Source: Leuctra nigra (lineage: Eukaryota > Arthropoda > Insecta > Plecoptera > Leuctridae). Taken from it: DNA of 64,000 nt. The translations under genes were made by a program, and so were the position numbers. The stretch spans positions 23,592,345-23,656,344 of the forward strand of contig OW203762.1 in assembly GCA_934045905.1 (NCBI GenBank), given 5' to 3'. How positions within the stretch are numbered: the first letter of the stretch is position 1; each line of letters opens with the position of its first letter. Under the pieces are notes generated by a model. It was not told where the DNA came from. It made no database searches and was given only the letters and a program-made list of their open reading frames with translations. Positions 24,901 to 36,900 of the stretch are shown piece after piece.

Positions 24901-27900
24901 CTCTGTCACATATTTTGCCTTGTTGATAATCCGATTGACATAGGTCACCATGTTTAGGTTCGAACTAATTTTGTATTCTCCAGCATAGATTGATCTGATT
25001 AGCTGATGCTGTACAGTTTGCGACCAATATTTATTTTTAAAAGCCTCTTCAAATTTGTCAATATTCTCAACGGGATTATTTACATACCAGTCTGCTGCTT
25101 TTCCATGTAAACACTTGACAATGATTCCCAGCTTCTGATTGTTATTCACATTGAATGTTGAAAAACGCTCTTTGATTAGCTTCAAAAATTGCATTGCGTT
25201 TATTGGGCAACTCTCTTCCCCATTAAATCTTATTGCCTCTTGTATCAGCGACTCAGTACAATGTTTTGCAAATTGCAACTCGTTATTTGCGTGACAGATG
25301 ACATTTGATGTTGTTCCAGTCTTCTTTGCATTTTCATCTACTTTCTTACTTACGTCCTCTATTTTCTCCTTCATAGCTGAAATGCTTTCATTCTTCTCTT
25401 TATCCTTTCTTTCAAATCGCGAGCTTAATGAAAATAGCTCCAGACTGAGTTTCTTATCACGTTCATCGATCTCAGTGTTGATCTTTACTAATTCGGATTT
25501 TACTTTTTCCTCTACACTGCTCGTTTGTTCTCCAATTGATTCTATGTAAGACTTAATAACCTCCAACTCTGTGTCGACTTTATCATTTATTCTCTGTACG
25601 CTCTCCTCTACATTTGAGACTCTAGTTTCGACCTTTTTCAATCCAGCTTGAATTTCACTGACGATCTCCCTGACATTTTCAGTTTTTAACAACAACTTTT
25701 CCATCTCCTTTCCTCTTTCTTCCTTTTCCTTAATTTTCTCGTTTTTACTTTCCTCCTTTTCTTTTAGTTTCTCTAGTTTCCTATTCATTTCCTTGATAGC
25801 TTCTTTTTCCTGTTGTTCTTGCTGCATTTTCATTAAGAATTCCATAACTGGATTAGAGGATTCTTTCTCACCGAATTGTGAATATATACTGTCAGCTCTG
25901 GCTTCTTTTTGTCTCTCTTCAAAGATTGGCATTTCAACATGAGGTAGCGAGTCATCGTGTTCGTCCTCCCCTATCACCTGGCTCCTAGTTACCTCGAGTT
26001 CACTAACCACTGACTGGTCCCCCGCCCCCTCTACAGTCTCATCTAAATCTACAGTTGACGCTAAACTTGCATCTCGATCTGCCATCGTAACAGATGTAAT
26101 GAACTAACATGCACAAATCTACAGTTGGCTTTATCTTTACGTTAACGGGTTGATTCTATGTAAAATTTCCAAATAGATGAAAATTTTACGCAATGCCTGT
26201 GTCCACAAGTTTCAGAACAACTGAGTAACTCTTTCACAATCAAGAAAACAATTATTTCTTTCAAAACAATTGCTCCCAGGAATGTTATTCGAGCCCCACA
26301 CGTTGAGCGCCACTGAAACCTGCGGGATTTGGCTCAGAGGGTATAACACAAAGAATCAGCAATATTATAATTTGTTTATTACAGAGAAAATAAATGTTCA
26401 TTGATGTGAAAAGAGCAATCAAAAATTATGAAACAATATTACGTTCGATACGTCGGCAGTAGTGATGATGTCGTCTGGTTTGTTTACTTCCGCGTAAACA
26501 AGTGGATGGCGTTGACTCTTGCGTAGTGTGTCCCGTGAACTCCAGTCCACCAGCAGAATGAAATGACTGGATATGTCACCTCCTTCAGATGCGATGCGAT
26601 GATGTCGTCTAATAACCCCTTGGTTACCAGGACGTCCAGCAGTCCGTGCACAAGGAGTGACCTCCTCGAGCAGTTGGATCAAGTTGGCTCAGGCTGATGA
26701 CGTTCGTGGCTGCAGACTCGTCGGTTTCTCCCGGAGTTGCAATTCACTAACTTTTATACTTTAACATTTACTGACTTTAATGTTGAAACTGTTCAGTTGA
26801 TCACTTGTAACTTGAAATTGTCTTAATGCGATATTATTTGCCTCAGCATTAGGCTTGAAGTTTGAATTTACTGAGTTGACGTTTATACAAAAATGTTATT
26901 TTAATGTTTACCTTCGATCACATCGGCACTGTCTCGCTGAAATTATACTATGTTGCGTGCACAAGGCTTCACGGTTCGCGAGGCAGGTCTCACTGCTCTG
27001 AGAAAACTCCGACTGATGATGTTTGGCTGGTAGCCTGACGTTTTATACCCTCTGACATCGTTTTCCCTCCAAAGAATCTGATTGGTTGGTTTCGTACACG
27101 TGATAGCTAATTTTAGACATTCTGTCATTTCTAAAGCCCGCGAAACGACTTTCTTTCTGCACGTAGGCCCATGCTTTTCTAGGAATCACTGAAAACTAGT
27201 CTGGCTGACTGGTTTTGTAGCGTTATCACAATGACTGGTTCACTTGTTATTACGTGGTGACATCACAATTTAGGTAAGGTCACATACTTTTTATATGGAT
27301 TCACTCACTTTCTTGATATAATTGCACATTGTTAAACTTATTTGATTGCTTGTTATATTTTTGTCTATATTTTGATTGTTGTTGAATTTTAAAGATTGTA
27401 AGTTTACATTATGATTCTAATTAATTACTTTGTGTTCAGTTAACCTTGACTCTAAGAATGCCATGCTACAAGCTTGTTCATTCTTTAAACCTACTTCAAG
27501 CAAACATTATTATTTTTTTTAAAGTTAATTTTCTAACCTAGATAGGCCAACTTGTTACAATATCAAAAAATTTGCCAAGTCAAAACTTTATTTGAAAATC
27601 AAAAAATACTTGGCGCATCGTGTACATAAATAGCTTGGAAGTATAAGCCAATTATAAATTATACATGAAATATACATACATAGTATACCTATAATGCCCT
27701 AAAAAAAACGATGCGCCAAGTATTTTTTGATTTTCAAATAAAGTTTTGACTTGGCAAATTTTTTGATATCATTACTTTTCAGTGCAGAATTTTTAGATTT
27801 CATATTTTTTTTTTAGTTGAAGAGACTTGGCTGGTATTTTTACACGAAGTGTTTTTTATGGGGATATCACTCCTTTTTTTAGTTTATTCTAACAACTTGT

Positions 27901-30900
27901 GACACATATGAAATGAACAATTACTAAATTCTTTTAAAAAATCATCACCCTTTACAATTTCGTTACCACTAATGAATAGCAGCGTATGGTCCTAAATAAT
28001 TGCTTTAAATGATCTTTCACGAAGAATAGCAAAGGTTTCATTCCAATCAGTCAACCCAGTTCCGAGATATGGAAACACTTCGGTTTTCAAAATGGCTGCT
28101 GAACTTACTGCACTGCCACATAGAATGTATATCTATAAATGATGTGTATCATTTTAGGCTTTCTGAATACGTATTTATTATATAGGAGGGGATTATAATA
28201 ATTTTTTAAATTTGAATGACGTCATTTCCGGTCTCATAAATAGGAAAATTCTATTTGTACTGTTCATATTCCATAGAGATGACCTTCCGAATCGTTTGGC
28301 GGTAGTTTCATACCGATCAGTCAACCAATTTTCAAGATATGACGTTACTTCCGGTTTAAAAATGGCGGCTGAAATCTCTGACCCTTGAATTATAATTTAA
28401 ACTTGATAAAATTTTATTATAAGCCGTCTCAAATAGTATATTTATTGTATCAAAATGTAAATTTGTAAGATTTTTAAAATGTGTGACGTCATTTCCGCTT
28501 TCGGTATGGGAAACTGCAAATATTATTAATGATAATACATAAAGTTGACCGTCTAAATTGTTTAGCGCTGGTTTCGTTCAAATCTGTTTAGCCGTTATTG
28601 AGATATGATGTCACTTCCGGTTTCAAAATGGCGGCTTCCGGTTGGTTTTATAATAAGTCAAATGAGATATCAAAAGTACATACGTTACAAAAATATCAAA
28701 ATAATCGGATCAATCTTTGTTGCCGAAATGCCAATCGATGTATTTCAAATTTCGTGACGTCATTTCCGGTTTCATTAACAAAATGTTTAGTCTTTTGCTA
28801 CTGATAATGCATATAGTTACCGTCCGAATCGTTTGGCGCAAATTTCGTTCCGATCGGTCAAGCCGTTGACGAGATATGACGTCACTTCCGGTTTCAAAAT
28901 GGCGGCACAAAAAAATTATGGGGTGAAGGTTAAATCAGACGCCAAAAGTGCACACGTGGTAAAAATGTGAGATCAATCGGTTCAGCCGTTTAGGCTGTGG
29001 CCTTGTTACCGGATTTCAGCTCCACCCTACTACTACTACTGAGATTATTATGAAAACCGCCCTAAAACACTGTTTTCACGGCCCTCTAGCGCGCAAAGGG
29101 CGTAACCTATTGTTCCCAAATTTGGTATATGTGGTGGGGTGGGCCATAGCTCGAAATTTAGATATTTCGCAACAATGTGAGATTTTCCAATTTTAAGATC
29201 CAGTAGGCCGAAAATGCCACTTTGATGCTTACAGTAAAAGTGGGTTTGCTCCAGCCTTTATATGAGAGTGTGCGCGCGCCGTACGACTTGGCTGGCGTGG
29301 AGCGACCGCTCCACTAGATAAATAAACACAAATAATAATGACAAATACACTTATTACCCGTGAAATCTTAAATTTTCATTCATAAAAATCGAGTTCAAAT
29401 ATCATATGATTTTTGGCGGGAAAAACGGCCTTTAACAAGAATCAGAACTGTGATGTCATTTCCAAGTCTTGAACATTGTGTTGACATGGGGATTCCCTTG
29501 TTGCCATGGCAATATAGCAAACTGTGATGTCATTGCCAATTTTCCTGTTTTTAAATGAGAGGAGATCTATCAAACTTTGTAAATTAATTACATGAGAACT
29601 ATTCGTCCAACAACAAAAATAATACCACATCTGTATTCAGCAACATCTCAACTTTCATAAAATAAATATTATTCTGAATTCTAATCTTCACGAGACTTCC
29701 CTATTGAATGTCAAATGAAAGGTTCATGAATGACTAATTCATGATCATCGGATAGAAACGTCATCTTATTATTAGGGTAATTGTTTTCTTGGTGTTTCAT
29801 TGAGTAAAACCAGGGATTTCCTATTCCATGGCATTCCTGCAGTTATTGACTTTTGAGCCTAATTGTCCAAAATTGTGACACAGAGATAATGGGATGTTAT
29901 TGGAGGTAGCAGGTAGGTATTACAGGACCCCGCCATGATGACATATAGGTAAATAAAACCCGTATCACACTGGAATTATAGACCGCAACCCGCGGCTTGA
30001 AGCCATGATTGGCCACGCATATTGTGCTGGGATTGAATTTGGTCAGCTCGCGGGTTGATTAAAAAATGATTTTTTTTTAAATTCTGACGGTTCCAACAAT
30101 TTGTTGTGGTAGGTACCACGTGATGTGAACTGACCAATGGGTAACTGGAAATGGTAACGATGCTTTCTGTACAAATCAGAAACCGTTGCGTGTGATAAGC
30201 TTTTGCCTCTTTTTGCAACAAAAGTGTCTAGCCGCGGGTTCCAATTCCAGCCTCGGGTTGCAACCTATGACCGCCAGAAGTGGCCCCTAATGTTGCAAGT
30301 AACCGGTTTTTCGTCCATCCCTCAGTCGCTGTGTGCGATTGCGCGGTCTTCCGAGACCATCCCTCTCTCTCGGACAAGGGGTATTTAAAATATCTTAGCA
30401 GACAACTCCGTGTGACACGGACTGTAGTGTCTATGCTTTTAGTATCTATAGCCACAGACTAGCTATAGCCTGAAGGCTATAACTAGTCTGTACTATAACC
30501 GCCCAAGTAGATTTTCCGAAAATATTTTTTCTTTAAATTTACAATTTTTATTAATATTTTCAACACTTTAACTATATTTGTACGTAAAAGTTTCATCAAT
30601 TGTCTTGTAACTTGCAACTCTCGACTTATATTGAGTTTTCAATATGATGTCTTCAGAATTTGAGGAAATTTTAACACAGTATAGGCAATGGTATAGGTAT
30701 AGGAAAATTATTTAGAATTTGGCGTCTAACTTTTTTTTAAACTTACGGGTAGGTGTTGCATATATATACATCTTAATAAATACCTTAATGTCTAATACAC
30801 ATAATATTAGTTTTTGGAAAAACTCTATCGGCAGAAAATAGTTTAAATCTAATATTTACTAGGAAAATTACTGGTTTTTCGACTTGCCATGTTAAAGATA

Positions 30901-33900
30901 GAGAACTCAAATTTATAAAGTGATATCTATCTTGGAAATTAGTTCGGCTACCCCACTTTTTCTTGTGTTTATGTGGTGCACAAGGAAATTATCTATTAAA
31001 TAAGCATGTTAATTCAGATATCTATCGGAGATCTCTACTTGGGCATCCCCCCTTAACTTACACAAAATTGTCGGTAATAATAGCACATGATTTTAGTCAA
31101 GTTGGAACACTATTTCAAATTTCACACAATGTTCTCCAAAACAATTATTATACCAACTGAAGTTTGTGATTTATCACATTATAAAATTTATTTCTATACT
31201 CCCCCAAGGCCACGAATAATCTAAAAGCATATTATATTTCCATCATTGGAATTTCACTTTCCACGCTATTTTATCTTTGAATTCTGTAAATATGACAATT
31301 GTATCATTATTCCCAATTATTTAACTATACACTTATTCGATTGTTTTTTTATAGATGTGTTTATGAATTCGAGAAAGCGCTGCAATGGGGTTGTTCACTG
31401 CCATTTGCTCTCACTCGCAGCGCTAGCGGCATTGGAGGTGTCTCTCTCTGATTGGTTGGTCTCTGAATCCAAAATCTCTGAATCAAACTCCCGCCAAGGT
31501 TTAAAAACCTTCCATTCCGCTAGATGCATTTTGATTGGCTCTCTCCCGGACGATTAGAACAGCAGCGCCATCTACAATCGTTTTGCGTGAACAACCCCAT
31601 TAACATTCATCCACCAACTAACATGCAATTTAATTGCAATTGGAGCCGGTTGCTTATATTTGACATTGGTAAGATGTGAATTCTTTAAGTTTATGGTCAT
31701 CACTGAATAACATTCATTTATATTTGACGTAATTATACCTAGTTATTAGCCAAGATAGAATTTGCACTTGTATACTTGTACTTGTACTTCAGACGAAATC
31801 CATGTTCTCGATATAGCGTTGCACACTTTTGGAATCATCAATTGCAAATTGACTGATGACAACAAAGACGCCGACTTTTGTTAAATCCAAAAGGTATCCG
31901 AAATAATAATGCTGCAACGAGTTATTTGGGCTTGCAGAGAACCCCCCCCCCTCCCCCCTCCCCCCCTCCCGATCACACACATACAATATACAATATGCAA
32001 TATACAGACTGTGCGCCAGCTTTTTGAAATATCAATATTTTGGTGCGTGTTATGGGTTTTGCGGAGAGTTTTGCTCTACGTGGTCTAAATATGATCAATA
32101 TTTCATCATACATACCCCAAGAATAAAATCAGCAAATCGAGGATAGGTATGTTTCTAATATTATAAAGGATTTAAGAATCAAAATAAGAAAATGCATATT
32201 CTCTCTGGATTTTAAAGATTTTAAATAAATTGATGATTTTGCATCATGAAGATTGTAGTATATTAAATGTTGTACAAAAACAAAAACTTGTATATAGACT
32301 GCCAAGCACCTTTCCCCCTAAAAAGATTGAGATCTAAAAGAAGGTCGCAGCAATAATATATTGTTGAAACATTTTCGCACTTAAAATTCGTGAAATCATT
32401 TCGCCCAGTTCCTGCCGCCAAGCACAACATTATAAACCAAACATTGTACCCAAATTTGAGATGAGAAAAACCTCTAGGTGAACCGTCATAGTATAAACTT
32501 TAAAACAATTATACTCATTTAAAACGAAAAATAGAAAGTATTCATATTTTAAAAACGTTAACAAAATCAATTTAAAAACATTTTTTTTACATAACTTAAA
32601 ATAAAAATTAAAAAAAATTATTTTAAATTTAATTAAAAAAAAAATTAAAAGTAAAAAAAATTAAAATAAAGCTTGGCGCATTGTGTCAAGGAGGGGGAAA
32701 CATAAAAAGAAGATGTCGACCAAGGAGACGACGAAAGAAAGAAGGAAGAAGAAGACGATGAAGGAGAAGAAGGAAGAAGTCAACATGACGGTGCAAATTC
32801 AATGCGCCAAGCTTTATTTTTATTTTTTTTACTTTTAATTTTTTTTTAATTAAATTTTAAATAATTTTTTTTAATTTTTATTTTAAGTTATGTAAAAAAA
32901 ATGTTTTTAAATTGATTTTGTTAACGTTTTTAAAATTTGAATACTTTCTATTTTTCGTTTTAAATGAGTATAATTGTTTTAAAGTTTATACTATGACGGT
33001 TCACCTAGAGGTTTTTTCTCATCTCAAATTTGGGTACAATGTTTGGTTTATAATGTTGTGCTTGGCGGCAGGAACTGGGCGAAATGATTTCACGAATTTT
33101 AAGTGCGAAAATGTTTCAACAATATATTATTGCTGCGACCTTCTTTTAGATCTCAATCTTTTTAGGGGGAAAGGTGCTTGGCAGTCTATATACAAGTTTT
33201 TGTTTTTGTACAACATGTCACATGAGGTGGTAGTTTACAGCAGCTTTCATTGATCATTGAGTGTTACCTATCATTACATTGTTAACGCCAACAACGTCAC
33301 TTCTTGTCTAAAAATTTCTGTTTTTCTTCCAATAGTTCCCAAGTTAGTATAACGAAAGGGTCAATTTCTTTTGGTTGAATATGAGTTATCTCAACTTTTA
33401 AATTGCTAAAAGTTCACAACTTGTGAATAACGTAAATTGTAGGTGTATTGTTCCGGTGTAGACCGGAATTTGTGCGTCATCTCGTACTACGCATATTAGT
33501 TGCCAGTTGGTAAACTGAAAGGTACACGAAAGGTAGATGATTGTAAATGCGTTTCCTTAATTTTAAATTCTTCTAAGTTCACTTTTTTGTGTAATTTAAA
33601 CTCTATTGGTAAAGCGTTAAGGCTTACAGATGTTTACAGCACATTTTAAATAAAATCCGGATGTGTTTTGGAAGGCAATATAACTTAAAAGGAACTTATT
33701 TCATAAGTTAACTTTCCAGTTTCTGGAAACTTTCCAGGTAGGTAACTAACCAGTTCTTTATTTGAACTGGAACTAGTTCCTTTTTTTGAGGAACTAATCC
33801 AACACTGCTGTTTAGTGATAGTTCCATAACATGGATTATGCCGCAAATTTTTCCGCCAACAGTTTAAAAACGTACCAAAGATCACGAGTGGGGTTATGCA

Positions 33901-36900
33901 GAATATGCATATATAATTTTCTATTATTACCTACGGGTGATTTTTTAAATTAGGGGATGTTGGAAGGGATCAAGTATCATACGGTATGGGTTATTTCATA
34001 TAGAATGAGTACACCAAATTTGGTTGAGATCGGTCAAAGGGTGTAGGAGAAAATAAGAACGTTCATACCAAGAAGCCTTTTCCTTTGTTCATGCGCAGAG
34101 AGACACTACTGAAAGTTAAAGGAATTACGGCAAAGGATGTGGCCATTTGATATTGCCTTGTTGTGAAAATTGATTTTGAAGATGTCAACCTAGAGTTCCT
34201 TTAAGATTAACTAGCTGAGCCACCTGGTGTTTATAGTGCTGGTTGGGAAGGAGTAGGACGTATATCATTAACAGTCACAAAACACACCAACACACGAACA
34301 AACCAACAAAGAACGGTCAACCTGATTGTACCTGACTGATTGCCAAGATACCCGAGAAGCTAAAGCACTATTTTTGCCGGAGAACAGACGCATAATCCTT
34401 GATCACACGCTTATAAATTCCCTAAGGTGTCTACCGCTTACATCGGTATGTACGAGGGACAATCAATTAAAAATCAATGTACCTACCCATATTTTGTTTA
34501 AATCTCACTAAATGATAATTAACATAAAAAATCTCAAATGATTAAAAAAAAATATATATATATATATATGATAACAATGAGAAAAATTGGTAACACGGAG
34601 CGTATTTTATCTCCTCGGTCCCATTCAGTGCGTACCTATACATTTAAAAAAAACTGTTGCTCGTCAAGACTCAAGTGAAAAAAACATTGTTTAAAATATG
34701 ACTTTATCCAACACGTCATGTAATATACAAGCTAATGTTCAAATTCTTTTAAAAAGTACCAAATATAGTTATGAATGTAATTTATGAATAAGATTTTTTT
34801 ATTTCATTTTGAATGAAATGGCTTTAAATAAAAGTCCTTTACGATTACTAATTTTACCCTGGGGACGTCTTCGAACGAGTCGTGTGCTTACTCATTGTCT
34901 TGAAGTATACAATTTTACAATAAATAGTGTGAAAATAAGTTATTTGAAAATACAATTGTGCTAGAAGACAGCCTCCTACTGCAGCAGAATCTATTATGTT
35001 ATATTCCAAAACAAGTGTCATCTACGTACATTTGTATTCGTTTAAAAGTGTCAAGACAACATAGGAAACCAAACCTCTGATACGCTCACAACACAACCCC
35101 CACCCCTAATTCACCAGCCACTGAATAGATCTGAATGTGAATTGTTTATTCTCCAAGCAATGACGATTCACGATATTAAATGACCTTTTATTGTTGTTGT
35201 TTATTGATTATGGTGTGTGTGTGGGGGGGGGGGGGGGGGGGAGGGGGTGTATGTGTTTATTACGCATAGATCATACAATCAATTAGTCTACCGGTCTTTA
35301 TTCCTGATAGTGATGGCATATTGTTGATGCATCTAATTGATTTATTGTTTGTTTTGATATTTTAGACAGTATGAATTATTTCGTGCATTAGGTATTCTTT
35401 TAAAAATGCCATTGCATAATTGACCATGTTTGTAAACACCTTTCGCACAAGGCATTCGATTGGCGTCAGAATACCATTGTTCATTGTGCGTAGTTAATCT
35501 ATTATTCTTTATTCTACACAAAACGAAGTTTCCATACTCTCGAAACTGAAATAAATTTAGATATTATAATATTCATACGTGAAGTAGTAGAAATAAAGAT
35601 GTCATTATGGAACGGAATCGATGTCTGTTATTCGTTTGTATTATTGTCCCAATACTTGAATATCCATAAATACTATCCAAACTAGTTTTCTCAAATGGTT
35701 GATACTACGTCATATTCTGTCGTCATATTGAGGTACCTATATTTGAGGTTTGAATCTTTCAATGTGACAAAATTATGAAGTTCACCTAGAATTCTACGAG
35801 CGGCTAGAGACAGAAGGTGCTCCAGGCGGCGTAGGGCGCGCGCATAAGTTTTACTGGGCAGCCTAAGGAATAAAACTCTCTATGGGTATAGACAAAGTCG
35901 AACTGGCGAAAATTAAAACTGTGCAACTTAAAAAAATAACTCTATGGTTAGGCAGAATTAAAACTTGTAAAAATTGCAAATAAAAAAGTACGACCCCGGC
36001 CGGTATCGAACCGGCGACCCCTAACACCGTAAGCCAATGCACTGTCTATTGCGCCAACAGGACGGCGATACTGTATGCCGTTCGTAACCACTAAACTAGC
36101 AAATGGGCGAAGATTTCAACAAGACGCAATGTCGCTCGTCATACCTGCAGCATTACCTACGAACCTGATACTATCTGTGATCGCGATGGCAATCGGCGTG
36201 CCACGATGGCGATGTTTCGGGTTATTGATGATCTACACAGCATCCCTCGACCTCTCATTTGAATATATATACTGGAAGGTATCATCGCTTACACAAATTA
36301 AAAAAGGATGATGTGAAAAAAAAGTTTTTCTAGGATCGGGAATCGAACCCGTTATGCAGGAACACAAGCCAGCTGCCTCCGATAATTCAGCTATTCAGGC
36401 CGACAGGATATGTGGAGTTGACAGCGAAGCAGCTGTGTTGGTAGATGAAGGGGAAGAGCGGAACGCTTAATATTGATAATTTTTCCACTTCCGGTTTGAA
36501 AATTTTGTTTTTTCTTGAAGTGGAGTGTCTAGCAATACATTGTCTTTAATGTTGCCAAATTTCAAAACTGTCGATGGACCCGTTTGACTTTTGAAAAAAA
36601 TTTAAATTTAAAATTGGATAAATTCACTTCCGGCCAAAATATTTCAGATTTTCTTTCAGAAGTACGCGTGAGAAGGGGGACTCTATGTGTCTACCAAATT
36701 TCAACTCTCTAGACCAAACCGTGCAATCTGTAGAAAAGGGCAAGCAAAACGACGTGCCTAGCTAGCCAGCCAGCCAGCCAGCCCCAAAGTCAATCCTTGC
36801 ATGTTTGAGGCCCAAAATTCACCCCGAAGGGATGATCGCAGCACTTTGATTTTTGGTTAGGTGTTGTCAGGTGGCTAAATATACCCGATAACCATGGTTT

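Larger units (their letters stand above)
21955..27559 (-). mobile_element. non-autonomous LTR retrotransposon, gag plus novel ORF, no pol
   Basis: Two direct 1246-bp repeats (21955-23200 and 26314-27559) begin TG and end CA and are flanked by ATAT on both sides. Transcription runs on the minus strand. In that order there is a 5' LTR, a primer site, gag, an ORF in the -1 frame, a short purine tract (AGGGGG near 23206-23211) and a 3' LTR. Only 3.1 kb lies between the LTRs. I see no protease, reverse transcriptase, RNase H or integrase motif. The LTRs differ at one position that I found (21985 G versus 26344 T), so insertion is very recent. It disrupts a foldback element inside OR2 intron 3. Confidence 0.92.
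21857..27863. repeat. foldback element (family F), copy I, split by an LTR retrotransposon
   Basis: The outer arms, CCCCATAAAAAACACTTCGT at 21857 and its complement ending at 27863, pair through CAGCCAAGTCTCTTC and beyond. Removing the LTR element and one ATAT leaves a palindrome of about 400 bp. An intact relative lies at 38374-38761. The centre carries CTTGGCGCATCG and its complement. Confidence 0.8.

Noticed and set aside
31246..31557. Open frame across OR2 exon 4 and the inserted element
   Set aside because: It reads intron, exon and MITE in a frame that is not the receptor frame.
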